A DNA stretch of 64,000 bases from Phycomyces nitens (Eukaryota; Mucoromycota; Mucoromycetes; Mucorales; Phycomycetaceae), in the NCBI GenBank assembly GCA_022702545.1, contig JAHRBC010000001.1:434001-498000 (forward strand), given 5' to 3'. Under the pieces are notes generated by a model. It saw only the letters and a program-made list of their open reading frames with translations. It made no database searches and had not been told where the DNA came from. Below are positions 45,376 through 56,360 of this stretch, piece by piece. A program made the translations under genes and the position numbers. The stretch's first letter is position 1; every line of letters begins with the position of its first letter.

Positions 45376-45459
45376 ATAATTTTTCACTATATCTCTATGC
45401 TTAATAACAACTGTTGAAGACTTAATTAATATGAAGATAAAGGTAGATATATTTAAAAA

Positions 45460-48400
45460 TTAAAAATAGATTTTTTTGGGCAAAGGAATTACAATTTTCT
45501 TGGTTTTATAGTCAAGTATGGCCACAGGCATGAGAATATGATGGATGGGCAACACGCTCTGAAAATCCAATGGTGAAAAAGTGTCCTGGTGAATTTCAGT
45601 ACCTTCAAACTCTCTACTGATGTCAGAGGTGGTTTTGTACCATTTGACAAAAGCAAAGGTATGTTGGCTGTTGTGGCGCATGGGAGATGTTGTTGATATT
45701 GGACTAAAAGCATGTATAAAAATATATTAGATTTCTCCAACGTATGCATATACTGCATTTGTCCTGTTCTCCACAAACAATGCCTGAATATATGAGCCCC
45801 GTTTGTTGCCGTTGGAACCTTTGAACACCTGTCTAAGAATGTTGATTGACTTTAGCATCATGATCCAGTCATTTACAAATGCAGAGCTTGCCATGCTCTC
45901 TTTGCAACTCGAAATGTTCTTGTCATTGTACGCGACTTGATAGTATTCCACAAGACAATCATACTCTGACTTTGACATTGGTGACAAAGGTTTTGTTGCA
46001 AATGGAAATACAGACGGTGGCAGTGGCTCATTCCCTTTGATTGCCATTGATAGGTCTTGTGCGGCATTCAAGAACTCAGGAAGTGAAAACAAATGGTGTT
46101 GGCTTGCATGGTTTCCTTGTTTGCTATTATGCTCTAATGATTTTCTGAATATATCAAGAAAGGTATGTGAATCAACAGGTTGAAGAATATGCTGTGCAAA
46201 GTCATCCTTATGCGATTCTTCCACAAACTTCTTCATATACGTCAACTCAAATCCATTTTTCTTGTTGGTGTGGAAGTTTTTGAGGACGCCATTATACCGC
46301 TCAAAACTGAAAAGCCAGTATCCATAGACGGGCCCAAAATCCTTGATCGTTTTTGATAGATGCAGATGCAGATGCATGTTCGGTGACAACAAATCAGCAT
46401 TGTAGATAGACTCACACCCTTGGCAAAAATCCTGGAGATATTGGTGTGCCATGCCAATTTCTTCTTGTGTGATACTAGGCTTTACCAGGAGTCGGCATGC
46501 ATCAACAAAAAGGATCCAGTTCCTGAAATTCCTTTCTGGAAGGACACCCTTCAATGCCACGGGTGAGTATGCCAGGCACCACGACTTCCACTCGTCTGCC
46601 TTCATGAAGGGGAACCCCTTCCCAATCTTTGTCTTTAATGTTGTGTAGTCTGGCGGCAATACCATCTTTTCCACCATCTTCTGCATGGCAACAAGACTCT
46701 TATCATTGACTAGACCATCTGCAACCCATCTCTCCATCATCCTCTTGGCAGTGCCTAAGAAGAGATTGTGCATTGGATCAATGATTGTGCAGCGGACAAC
46801 GTCAAAGTACTGGAGACGATGCAGTTTGGACCAGCAAACACCACTGGCAACTTCAAGGTGCTGCCTCTCAGCTTGAGTGGCTGCATTTCTCCAGACCTCA
46901 GCATCCTTATGATTATCATCTCTAGTGCGAAGGAGCCACTTTGAGGAATCAAATCCAGAATAATCAACGGAGCTTGTGCCAGCTAACCGAGTGAACCGAC
47001 GATTACACTTATGACAAGCATTTGTACTCGTATGGGAGGTGAACCCACATACTTTCCTTGCGGCGGGAATGTCATATGCAACCAGAAAGAGAGCGGCACA
47101 GACAGTTGCACCAGATGGGCATTGGTAAGTTTTCATTCGGATTCCTTTGTAGAGATCCTCCAACTCATTGACCAGTGGTTTGAGATAGTGATTTATCTCT
47201 GAGGTTTTCGCTTCTCTGGGTCCAGGCATTAATCCAACAAGGATCACATTCTCTTTCTTGAATCTGATATCCCGTGGAAGATTGTTGATTGCAAGGTAGA
47301 TGGCACCACAAGAATATGTTACACCATCAAACGGTTGAAACCAGTCAATGTTCAATGTCAACATGAGAGATCGCTCACTGTCAACAAAGGGGGTTCCATT
47401 TACATCAGCCAATTCGTTCCACATTTTCCCATCATACACGTCAAACATCATGCCCTCTGCCTTTGGGCCACGATTCCATGAGTTGATCAAATCTTCAAAT
47501 CCAGGGTGGTGGAAGAACTTCTGGAGAGAATTTTTGAGAGAATGGTAAACATATGTCTTTTTTGGGATTCTTGATACAGAACCAGACACAAAAAGTGGGT
47601 TGCCACACACAGAGTTTTTCCCAAACTTGTCAAAGATACAATGAGATGGAGCGGCCAAATTGTTCTCATATACTTTATGGCACTCAGAGCAAGAAATATA
47701 CTTTGTGATACCATTTGTCAAAGTGTCCATACCAGCCAGCTTTTTGAGTCCAGGAACACTGACAGGAAGGCAGAATGGATCAAAAAACAATGCAAGGATC
47801 TTGTTCACAATGGTAATCAAGACGACTGCACCTTCATCAACAACATACAAGGATACAAAGAGTGCGATGTTGATCACAATGAAACGGTGAATGAAATTTA
47901 ATTTCAAGATGGATTCTGAAGAATAATCTATTACAAGGAGTATTAATTTATGAGAGTTTGTTTAAGGGCCTGATATTGATTATTATTATACAAACCTTCA
48001 TCTTCAAGTATCTCACAGTCACTGTTTTCATCATCTTCATCTTCTTCCTCAGAGCTATCATTACCAGGATCTTGTTCTTCAAACCCAAAGACAGAATCTG
48101 CCTTGGAAAAAGGTAGGCTTCTTGTCATCTCAGCTCTAGTTTCTTCAAAAGAGATCGGGCCTATAAAATCAAAATATTAGCCCTAAACAGCCAATGAAAA
48201 ATAAATTATTCTTACCATTGCACTCATAATCAACTTCAGCTTCATATTGTTCACTCTGAGAAAGCTCTGCATTATCAATTGCAATGGAATCAAGTACATA
48301 ACTGGTTGTCTCAGTTGCTTTATTACAAGATAATAAAATATAAACATTATTTTGCTGAATATTAGAAATTAAATTTTTTATCTTACATCTTTGGGCAACC

Positions 48401-48534
48401 AATTTGTTTTCATTACCTTTTTTCAAATGACGGTTGAAAGTTTGGAGAGACAACATATCATATCCACCTTCTTTATTTTTGCACATGGAGCATCTGCACT
48501 CCTTTTTAGCTCTTGAGTTGCGTGTGGGAGCCAT
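45460..48534 (-). pseudogene. E5 transposase, Plavaka/Tnp2 type, one nonsense codon
   Basis: Exon 1 starts MAPTRNSRAKKECRCSMC at 48534, and an acidic exon follows around 48000-48110. The large exon opens near 47910 and is open for over 700 residues (LNIDWFQPF, AYDIPAARK, DPMHNLFLGTAK, FERYNG) until a TAA at 45727-45729 that replaces a Gln codon after YVGEI. The remaining residues to LPKKIYF at 45460 are intact. The Cys before the second catalytic Asp is Tyr here. One point mutation separates it from a full frame. Confidence 0.9.
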
Positions 48535-48781
48535 TGTTAAATAAAATGTTTATAATTATGTTTAGCAGTAAAGAAAAGGAGTTCAAAGAATAGTTTATTA
48601 CACTTTAATTGAGTTTGACTTTAACATCTAAAGGTACACAACGGTTTTTAGCCAATGGTGATGGCCAAACCATTATTGAAATGTATTTTATAAAAAAATA
48701 TCTGAATTACAATTTTATCTTTTCTGGGACACAGAACTTCAACATACTGTACATATGTAAAGTAACACCATTTTTGCAGTG
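48535..48781. other. E5 right subterminal region and terminus
   Basis: Promoter side of the transposase followed by the inverted terminus ending TTTTTGCAGTG. No other gene. Confidence 0.7.
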
Positions 48782-49414
48782 CCCATCACACCCTGTCCAT
48801 CTCTTCTATCATCTACAACTGGTTATCATAATGGTAATGCCGTTTCTTGGTCTATACTTTTCTATAATATTATTCTTATTCTCTCTTTTTATTTTATAGA
48901 CATATTCTGCTCACACGCCTATTATATGGTATGGTCATCAGTGGCATGGTAAAAAATCGTGTCAAATAATTTTCTCCTTTAACATTTCTTATTCTACTAA
49001 AGACCGCCACCATCAATCACCCCATCTGGCTCCTCTATCATCTACAACTGTTATCATAATGGTAATGCTGTCTCTTAGTATTTATGCTTTCCATAACACT
49101 ATTCTGATTCTCTCTTTTTATCTTATAGACCTCCTCTACTCAAATGGTCTATTATATGGTATTGTCATTGGTGGCTTGGTAAAAAAAAATTTGTGTCAAA
49201 CTATTTTCTCCTCTATTGTTTCTTATTCTACTATAGGCCACCGCTATCAATCACCCCATCTGGCTCCTCCATCATCTATGGCTGGTTATAATAATGGTAA
49301 TGTCATTTCTTGGTCTTTATGATTTTCTATAATATTATTCTGGCTATTTACTAATATTGCTCTATAATCTTAATAAGAATCTATTATTGGCCGCCATATA
49401 CCATCCCTCTACTA

Positions 49415-50765
49415 CAGTCACACCGATTATTGTTAAATAAAAATAAATTTCAAGCAATTTCAAAAATAGGTATACACCTTTTTCAAGAAGTATTTACTCT
49501 ATGAATAAAATAGCTAGAACTCTTATATTTTGTAGAAACAAAGGTTATTATATATATTTTATAAATGTTGAAAAAAAAATAGTTTTTTTTAGTACTTTGT
49601 TGTACCACCACGGGCATCAATCACCGCTTGACATCTTCTTTGCATGCTCCCAACTAGACGCTTTGCATACTCGATGCCCAACCTCGCCCATTCTTCTTGT
49701 AGGGCTACCTCCAAATCATCTAGATTGTTGATAGAGGTTCTCCTCTTCTCAACCTGCCTTTCAAGAGCACTCCATATATGCTCAATGGGGTTCAGATCAG
49801 GGCTTTGAGCTGGCCAGTACTCAAATCCCCTGATCTGATGAGTCTCCTTCCACCATCGAGCATATCTACCCGTATGGCAGCTTGCACCATCTTCCTGAAG
49901 GATGAAGTCTCTCTCCTCACTTTCGGTAATGGTTTTAAACCAAGGATGGAATGTAGATGCCAAAATATCTACATATGCATCTTGGTTTACGGAATCCGTC
50001 TTGACAATCTTCAAAGGACCAAATCCTTTACCCCAAAAGCAGCCCCAAACCATGATGCCACCGCCTCCCCACTTCACTGTTGACATGGTATTCCTTTCTT
50101 CATATCTTTCTCCAACTTTTCGGAGCACTCGCTTGCCACAATCGTTACTGTTCAAGCAGAAACGAGACTCATCAGACCAAATGACGTTATTCCATTGGTC
50201 GTCTGTCCAGTTCACTCGTTCTTTGGCCCAGCGAAGTCTATTCTTCTTGTGTCTTTCTGTTAAGCGAGGCTTATGTGCAGCAACACAAGATTTGAAGTCA
50301 AGCCGCTTGACAGATGCAATTAAAGTGTCTTTACAGACATTGATCTCCATGTTGCTTAATTCCGTTCTGAGCTGATTATACGAGGCAAATGGATCCTCCC
50401 GTATAATTCTTTCCAAGTGTCTTTCTGCTCTCTCATCAATTTTTCTTGGAGCACCAGTTGATGTTCGAGGTAATGGACTACCATGCAGCTTGATTCGTCT
50501 TTTGATCGTTTGCACACTAGGAATACTTATCTCAACAAGCTCTGAAATCTTACGAAGTGAAAGATTGGCTTTTGAGAGGTAAAAAACTCCAAAGTATTTT
50601 TCAAGTGATCGTTCCATATATGGTTCACGAGTGTTTTTCTCAGTTTCTTCAGTTGGCATGTTGATTTGATTAATGATGTGTTGAGAAATGTAGATTCTTT
50701 TTTTGAAATAGGTATAAAATTTTATCATTTTTTTCAATTTTATTTAACAAAGTTCGGTGTGACTG
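49415..50765 (-). mobile_element. Tc1/mariner element
   Basis: The terminal inverted repeats of about 30 bp start CAGTCACACCGA on both sides. The TA target is duplicated (49413-49414 and 50766-50767). The uninterrupted exon in E4 (CCCTCTACTATAATCGCC) proves the insertion point. Length 1351 bp, one transposase gene. Confidence 0.95.
49589..50659 (-). CDS. Tc1/mariner transposase
   Basis: An apparently intact frame. I chose the start at MPTEETEKN because the upstream in-frame Met (50737) lies next to the terminal repeat. An N-terminal helix-turn-helix pair (about residues 30-120, SLRKISELVEISIPSVQTIK) carries the GSPLPRTSTGAPRKID linker. The DDE core has WSDESRF, GGGGIMVWGCF, LQEDGASCHT and WPAQSPDLNPIEHIW. 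By my count 35 residues separate the second Asp from the Glu. No frameshift or stop, so it may be active or recently active. Confidence 0.93.
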   Translation of the reverse strand: MPTEETEKNTREPYMERSLEKYFGVFYLSKANLSLRKISELVEISIPSVQTIKRRIKLHGSPLPRTSTGAPRKIDERAERHLERIIREDPFASYNQLRTELSNMEINVCKDTLIASVKRLDFKSCVAAHKPRLTERHKKNRLRWAKERVNWTDDQWNNVIWSDESRFCLNSNDCGKRVLRKVGERYEERNTMSTVKWGGGGIMVWGCFWGKGFGPLKIVKTDSVNQDAYVDILASTFHPWFKTITESEERDFILQEDGASCHTGRYARWWKETHQIRGFEYWPAQSPDLNPIEHIWSALERQVEKRRTSINNLDDLEVALQEEWARLGIEYAKRLVGSMQRRCQAVIDARGGTTKY

Positions 50766-51096
50766 TATAATCGCCAACTCTGTTTTTGGTATGTAAATAA
50801 ATTTTTCTATCACTCAATTCACCCATATTAATTTATTTTATCCCATCTCTAGTCAATCCAATCATACAAGATGCCATGCCGCACAACTCAGCCCCTCTTT
50901 GTCCATTCTTGTCCATCTCTTACAATGTAAGTATAATATACCTCGCATCTTGAACAACACCCGCACTCTTGAATGTATGTCACTAATACTACCTTTATTA
51001 TATAAGAACACTGCCGCAACCACCCAAACTGCCGTCAGACCCTATTTTCAGATATTGTTCAGTAGTGAAACACCCGATCCAAGTAGTATCAAGTAG

Positions 51097-51630
51097 GCTG
51101 GTAGAGGCGGTGAGGATAGACAGTAATAGTATTAGAGCTTGTGTATAGAACCATTCTATTCTTTCCAATAAACACAAATATAAACCATAAAAAACCTAAT
51201 AAGTACAGGATATAAAATAATTGAGAGTATATCACTGGCTAAGAGTAATAAAAAACGATACCAAAATCAAAGAAACACTAGTGTGTAGTGTAGTCTAGGT
51301 ACCTAGACTATACTTTTACAATTTTTAACGACAAATCATAGTGAGCCTCATCATTATGTTTTAATAGCCTTATTAAAGTATTACACATAAAATTAAGCTT
51401 TACACAGGCCATTCTGGTATTCACTTCAAGTTGACATATTAAGAATACCAACTCCCCTTACTAGCATCACCCCTAGTGGAAAAAGCACTAGTGTTTAGCG
51501 CGGAAATGTCCATGAGTCAAAGGTACCTTGTATACTAGACATTTGTTTACATAAACTCTAGTGTATACATTAACTTTGTCCACTTTTACACCCACCTGTA
51601 CACCAGTGTATATCAAATTGTTTTCCCAGT
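51097..51630. other. E8 3' flank and subterminal region, no gene
   Basis: Contains the AATAAA signal (about 51168) of the mini-exon gene, a block shared with E3 and E4 (CCTAATAAGTACAGGATATAAA), and several CACTAGTGT-type motifs near the terminus. No coding frame. Confidence 0.5.
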
Positions 51631-51643
51631 GGGTGCTATTCAA

Positions 51644-54097
51644 GCATCTCCTTATTTTTCCTCGATCGCTATCTGAATTTCGAGGAATAGTGGCTTTTTC
51701 AGAGGAGGCTTGGCTGAGTACCTAGTTATTTTTTCTCAATTTATTTTTTATATTTTTCTTTCTCGAATTATTTATTCAAAAATGTCCACCAACACCATTA
51801 TCTATAACGTCTCAAACATTCAAAATGCTTTAATCAACTCCTCCATTGAAGGCATTAAGATGCTTCCTTTGAATACAACAATCTCAGTAAAAGCAAATGA
51901 ATGGGAGCAGTGTCTTAGCCGAATGAATACACTGTGCTCAACAAAGTGGATAGTAAATAGAAAACTTACAGATCCAACCTTGGTCTTTGGAGAGACAAAG
52001 CAATGCCATCGTGCTGGAAAATACCAGTCTAAGCGACAAGTCCGTCTAGCACAAAAAGATACAAAGACATGTGGTTGTACGGCTGCTTTGAGAATCAAGC
52101 AGTTTAACAATACTTCAATTGTTACCTTTTGTATGACAAAAGATCATACCAACCATGTTCCTGGAGAGAGCCAGGAAATAAGAACCTTGCCTTTGTCTTC
52201 TGAGGCAATCAGAATTATTGAGGATCAGTTGAGAAGTGGAAGCAACTGTAGAAATACAAGGATATCCACACTTAGACAGATTGAAAACTGGGGTGTTGGT
52301 ACCAGAAAGCCTAATTATGAAGAAATTTATAATAGAATGAGAAAGGTTCGTTAATAATAGCACATACAAGAGGTTAGATTTAATGATATTTATACAAAAT
52401 ATAGATGAAGACATTGCTCTATATGTTTGATTCAGATGAAAACACTTCAGTAGCAATCTGGTTAAATGAAAAGCTTCTTTCTCAGAGCTATACAGTTTTT
52501 ACTGGAAACATTTCCCTGTACTCTAGTAATCAGAATCTCTTTGCTTTTGGGTTCCAATCACCCACACAAGTAACCATAATGAGCATGTGCCAGTCTTTTT
52601 GCCTCGACGCCACACATGGTATTTCATCAAGAAGTATGGAAGTCATGTATTCCTTGGTTACCAGACATCCACAAACTGGTAAAGGCTACCCTGTTGCATA
52701 CATGGTGACAAATGACCAGACAGTTGGACCAATCAACCAATGGCTTGTGCATCTTTGTCAAAGCAGTAACTTTTCACCACTCAATATCACAATTGATTGC
52801 TGTATTGCTGAAGTTAATGCAATTAAAGCAGCATTACCTCAGACAACAATTCACTACTGTGAATTCCATGTTCTTTGTGCCTGGCAGAACAATTTGGATA
52901 GTAAGGTCAAGTTGGATGGCTCGTATACAACACAACAGCTTGGATCATACAAAAGACAACTGAAGACTGATCTGAAAGACATACTTGTTGAGTCAGATGA
53001 AACAGTTTTTTTGACGAAAATTGCTGCTTTCAAACAAAATATCCAAAGTCAACCCGAATTTCTTCATTACTTTGAAAGAAAATGGACAGCCACTGAAGAA
53101 TTGTTGAGGAGATGGGGGCGCCCTTACGTTCACAAACAGCACCAGAGATATTTAACCAACAACTATATTGAATCGTGGCATAATCAGTTGAAGGTTATTT
53201 ACTTTAATTGCGCCAGAATCAGAAGATTGGATCGCCTCATATTCATCTTGACCAACAATGTTGAGTTCTTCTATGAACAAGAGGTTGAGCGCTTACACTT
53301 CAACAATGGAAGAATGGGTCCTGTTGAGAACGAGCTCACAAAAAACTCCTTTGCTGCCTCCCAGATTCAAGATGACATACTCCCTTCTATGATCATAAAC
53401 CCTTTGGGTGGGATTAGTAATAGTATGGATGATTCTAATGGTAAGTGGCAAATCCGGTCATTTTCGTCAGAGTCTATATGGTATACAATCATAATTTCAA
53501 GCAATTTGATCCAAAAATGTTCATGCCCAAGCTTTTTCCGTCGGCAAATACCATGCAAGCATATATTTTTGCTGAAAAAATATAGTAAAGTTGCATTGGG
53601 ATACATTGAACAGCAAGAACAAACCCATATAAACTTGCAACAACAAAACCAGACGTCTGAAAGTACAGAAACTGCAGTAGACCAAGCAATTGAGACAAGT
53701 AGTGATGTGAATGATGACGAAGCCGACAATGTCAACTCTATCTTTCAGCGTGCTATAACTAGTTCAGCAATATGGCACCATCGACAAGAAGATTTGGAGA
53801 CATTGAGAAGAATCCCAGGGGTAGATCTTGAAAAAGTAGAGATGATGACTAGATTGCTAATGGATGCAATGAAGCATTTTGATGATTTGAAAAATGCAAA
53901 TCCTTCATACTTTAGAAATATAAATACCCAACGATAATAAAATCAATTCTATAATATAATAATAAAAACGTTTATTTTGAAAGAGGTATATGAATAAATA
54001 TAAATAATAATATAAGAATTTGAAAAAGTAAACACTGTCACATGTTCCTATTATTCCTCGAAATTCAGATAGCGATCGAGGAAAAATAAGGAGATGC
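51644..54097 (+). mobile_element. MULE (Mutator-like) element, apparently complete
   Basis: The terminal inverted repeats of about 45 bp start GCATCTCCTTATTTTTCCTC and continue through TCGATCGCTATCTGAATTTC to AGGAAT. They are flanked by a perfect 8-bp duplication, CTATTCAA (51636-51643 and 54098-54105). The single two-exon transposase gene fills most of the 2454 bp. Confidence 0.95.
51782..53937 (+). CDS. MULE transposase with FAR1-like and SWIM zinc fingers
   Basis: Two exons, 51782-52345 and 52405-53937, joined in phase across a 59-nt intron. The start MSTNTIIYN is preferred to an upstream Met at 51710. The N-terminal part has a FAR1/WRKY-GCM1-like zinc region (CHRAGKYQSKRQ, TKTCGCTAALRI, then a distal His). 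The MULE core has CLDATHGIS, ITIDCCIAEVNAI, CEFHVLCAW and NYIESWHNQLK, giving candidate Asp, Asp and Glu catalytic residues (inference). The C-terminal SWIM finger is CSCPSFFRRQIPCKHIF. About 698 residues, with no stop or shift, so it may be functional. Product: DNA cleavage and strand transfer in the nucleus. Confidence 0.93.
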
Positions 54098-54105
54098 CTA
54101 TTCAA

Positions 54106-55101
54106 TAGTAATATGAGCAAAGATTAATTAAATAATTGTAATAGATCAAATTATTTGCTGTTGTACTTACAATGTTTATATCATGAGTAGATAGACTACT
54201 TGATAGATTCATGAAAATATTTCAGCATATTAGCTGTCAGTTGAGATTGTCTAAGAATTGTAAAGTTATTAGTATTCTGGATATTCATATATATTATATT
54301 ATCAGCGGTTTTCTTACCTGTGTGATTGTTTGTTCAGGCATGTGGATGAGATTCTTAATATATCTAATAGAGAATAGAACATAGTTATATATGTATAAGT
54401 AAAGAGATATATATGATTTATAATAATATAATAGCTTACTATGATGTTTGGTTACAAGATTGAATGACATACAAAGCCGTGATGACTAGAGATATTGTCA
54501 TTAGTAAAGAGAAGATTTGAGCAAATATTATTTTAAATTATTAAACCATGTAAAATGACCAAAGAGGAGAAGCTTGTTGATGATCTGTAAAGATAATGGC
54601 AAAATCATTAAGTAATTACATAAAATAATAAGAATAAAATAATTATCAGTATGTGTATAAGAGCAAGAGGCAAAAGAGAAAGAACAAAAAATAATTTGCA
54701 TTCCAAGGTGGTTTACCCCTAAAAAAAGTGTAGTCTGTAAAACTAATAATCCCAAAAACATAATATAATCATCATTTTCATTTTACAGTTAGATGCTTTA
54801 TTTAATCAAGAAAGACTCTAATCATTTTTAAGTCAAGGTCTTGTAGAATTACCTATATATGATAATTCATTTTAATCACCACCCAAGAATATTAACTTTA
54901 CAATTTTCAAAAGACAGAGAAAACATTGTAGTTTAATAATCAACAAAAATAAAAACATATTCTAATGTCCATCCAATAGAACTACCAAATATTCTTAACG
55001 CCATCTAAAGTAAGTAATCAAGAAAAGAGCTAATTCAAGACCTATACTCCCCTCGTTTCAATTGATATATTCAGAGTTGAAATCAGATATTTTTTGCAGT
55101 G
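54106..55101. other. AT-rich DNA ending in a CACTG-type right terminus
   Basis: No gene is supported. Splice-like motifs occur on both strands (for example CACAGGTAAGAAAA inverted near 54315, and CATTTTCATTTTACAG near 54780). The segment ends TTTTTTGCAGTG at 55101 and then joins an LTR-B interior, so it is the right end of another CACTA-like element whose left end I cannot find. The MULE is inserted in it or at its edge. Confidence 0.5.
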
Positions 55102-55282
55102 TTATCTTATATAGTTTTCTAACTAATACTGTGCATTATCCGCAGTAGCTATTATATGATATTTTAATAAAAGAAGAGACATTGTACTGTGGTTAATGCT
55201 CAGGAAGATGTTACTGCGCGTAAAGAAGTACTGCAGTTAATCATCTTCAGATTTTACAGATTCATAAAAATAATGTCCAACA
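55102..55282 (-). repeat. LTR-B, truncated, minus orientation
   Basis: Matches the last part of 55289-55599 and is cut on the left by the CACTG terminus at 55101. Confidence 0.75.
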
Positions 55283-55288
55283 AGATAG

Positions 55289-55599
55289 TGTCGTTCCTGA
55301 TCTGGGATGGTCTTCCTTTTACTATAACAAAGCCAAAAGGTCAATCCCACTGGGGAAACAGAAGTATATGTAAAATCAAAGAGAGGATAAAAAATACTTT
55401 TTATTGTTATGACTTTGATTATCTTATATAGTTTTCTAACTAATACTGTGCATTATCCGCAGTAGCTATTATATGATATTTTAATAAAAGAAGAGACATT
55501 GTACTGCGGTTAATGCTCAGGATGATGTTACTGCGCGTAAAGAAGTACTGCGGTTAATCATCTTCAGATTTTATGGATTCATCAAAATAATGTCCGACA
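55289..55599 (-). repeat. LTR-B, solo, minus orientation
   Basis: Runs from TGTCGTTCCTGATC to TAATGTCCGACA. It is the inverse of 55934-56244. ATAG precedes and follows it. It shares the core AATAAAA...ATCTTTTATCCTCTCT with LTR-A, so the two LTRs belong to related Gypsy families. Confidence 0.8.
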
Positions 55600-55603
55600 A
55601 TAG

Positions 55604-55922
55604 TGTCGTGCTTAATTTTGGTGAGACAAGTTCGAGTGACTTGTCTTTACAAATCAAGCATGATTTGAAATGATTATTCATCTGTTTGTAATTTTAGAAA
55701 TTGGTAATCCGTTTATAATAAGTTTGTAAGAACATTAGACACCTCTCTAGTGTAGTCAAAGATGAATAATCATTTAAAAAATTATATAAGATATCCTGAT
55801 TCAAAACAATAAAAAGTTATCTTTTATCCTTTCTCTTATTTTGAATACTCCTGTGTATTAAAGCTTGACCAATTTGACTACATTTACAGTGAATTGGAAG
55901 ATAGCCTAGATCAGGAATGACA
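55604..55922 (+). repeat. LTR-A, solo
   Basis: Runs from TGTCGTGCTTAATTTTGG to AGGAATGACA with a 4-bp duplication ATAG (55600-55603 and 55923-55926). About 90 percent or more similar by eye to 7871-8188, the LTR of the truncated Gypsy element. Confidence 0.88.
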
Positions 55923-55933
55923 ATAGCCTAGAT

Positions 55934-56244
55934 TGTCGGACATTATTTTGATGAATCCGTAAAATCTGAAGATGATTAACCGCAGTACTTCTTTATGCGC
56001 AGTAACATCTTCCTGAGCATTAACTGCAGTACAATGTCTCTTCTTTTATGAAAATATCATATAATAACTACTGCGGATAATGCGCAGTATTAGTTAGAGA
56101 ACTATATAAGATAACCAAAGTCATAATAATAAAAAGCATCTTTTATCCTCTCTTTGATTTTACGTATACTCCTGTTTCCCCAGTGGGATTGACCTTTTGG
56201 CTTTGTTATAGTAAAAGGAAGACCATCCCAGATCAGGAACGACA
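55934..56244 (+). repeat. LTR-B, solo, plus orientation
   Basis: Runs from TGTCGGACATTATTTTG to AGGAACGACA and forms a large imperfect inverted repeat with 55289-55599. A second LTR-end-like scrap (GATCAGGAACAACA) follows at 56246-56259, before the tRNA gene. Confidence 0.8.
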
Positions 56245-56282
56245 AGATCAGGAACAACAAATAGTTGACAAAAAAGTATCAA

Positions 56283-56353
56283 TGCGCGGACCGGGAATCG
56301 AACCCGGGCCCTTCGCGTGGCAGGCGAAGATTATACCACTTAACCATCCGCGC
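56283..56353 (-). tRNA. tRNA-Gly(GCC)
   Basis: The reverse complement has acceptor GCGCGGA pairing TCCGCGC, anticodon stem TTCGC/GCGAA with anticodon GCC in the loop CTGCCAC, and T arm GGGTTCGATTCCC. No intron. LTR-B remnants lie about 23-38 bp beyond the 3' end; LTR-C starts 7 bp beyond the 5' end. Confidence 0.95.
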
Positions 56354-56360
56354 GTGGTTA

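Larger units (their letters stand above)
30514..48781 (+). mobile_element. E5: CACTGC-type Plavaka-like transposon hosting E4 and a Gypsy element
   Basis: The left end CACTGCAAAAATATGTTACT pairs with the inverted right end CACTGCAAAAATGGTGTTAC; both continue with TACATATGT. Without E4 and the Gypsy element it is about 6.5 kb. Genes are accessory (+) and transposase (-), convergent. The flanks do not show a target duplication (TAG on the left, CCC on the right), so the locus may be recombined. Confidence 0.75.
48784..51096 (+). pseudogene. E8 mini-exon gene, interrupted by Tc1/mariner
   Basis: Exons and introns match E4. Spliced, a frame MTSSTQMVYYMV (ATG ending the previous exon, next exon from 49129) runs to a TAATAATG at about 49288-49295. 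From that ATG the last frame starts MNLLLAAIYHPSTIIANS and ends PDPSSIK at 51096, with conservation over all 73 residues relative to E4. In this copy the preceding 49-nt and 59-nt exons are in frame with frame 2, giving a fused longer reading. Disrupted only by the Tc1/mariner insertion at 49413-50767, which is an exact TA insertion. Confidence 0.6.
48782..51631 (+). mobile_element. E8: partial CACTGG-type element, mini-exon gene end only
   Basis: Starts abruptly next to the E5 right end, inside a mini-exon array homologous to those of E3 and E4. It continues through the 3' exons and a subterminal region to an inverted CACTGGGAAAAC terminus at 51631. It has no transposase or accessory gene. 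A Tc1/mariner copy is inserted at a TA inside one exon. Confidence 0.65.

Noticed and set aside
51226..51631. A 400-bp MITE between CACTGGC at about 51238 and the CACTGGGAAAAC terminus at 51631
   Set aside because: The two ends do not match beyond CACTGG, and the left part aligns loosely with the DNA following the mini-exon gene in E3 and E4, so it is simply the E8 subterminal region.
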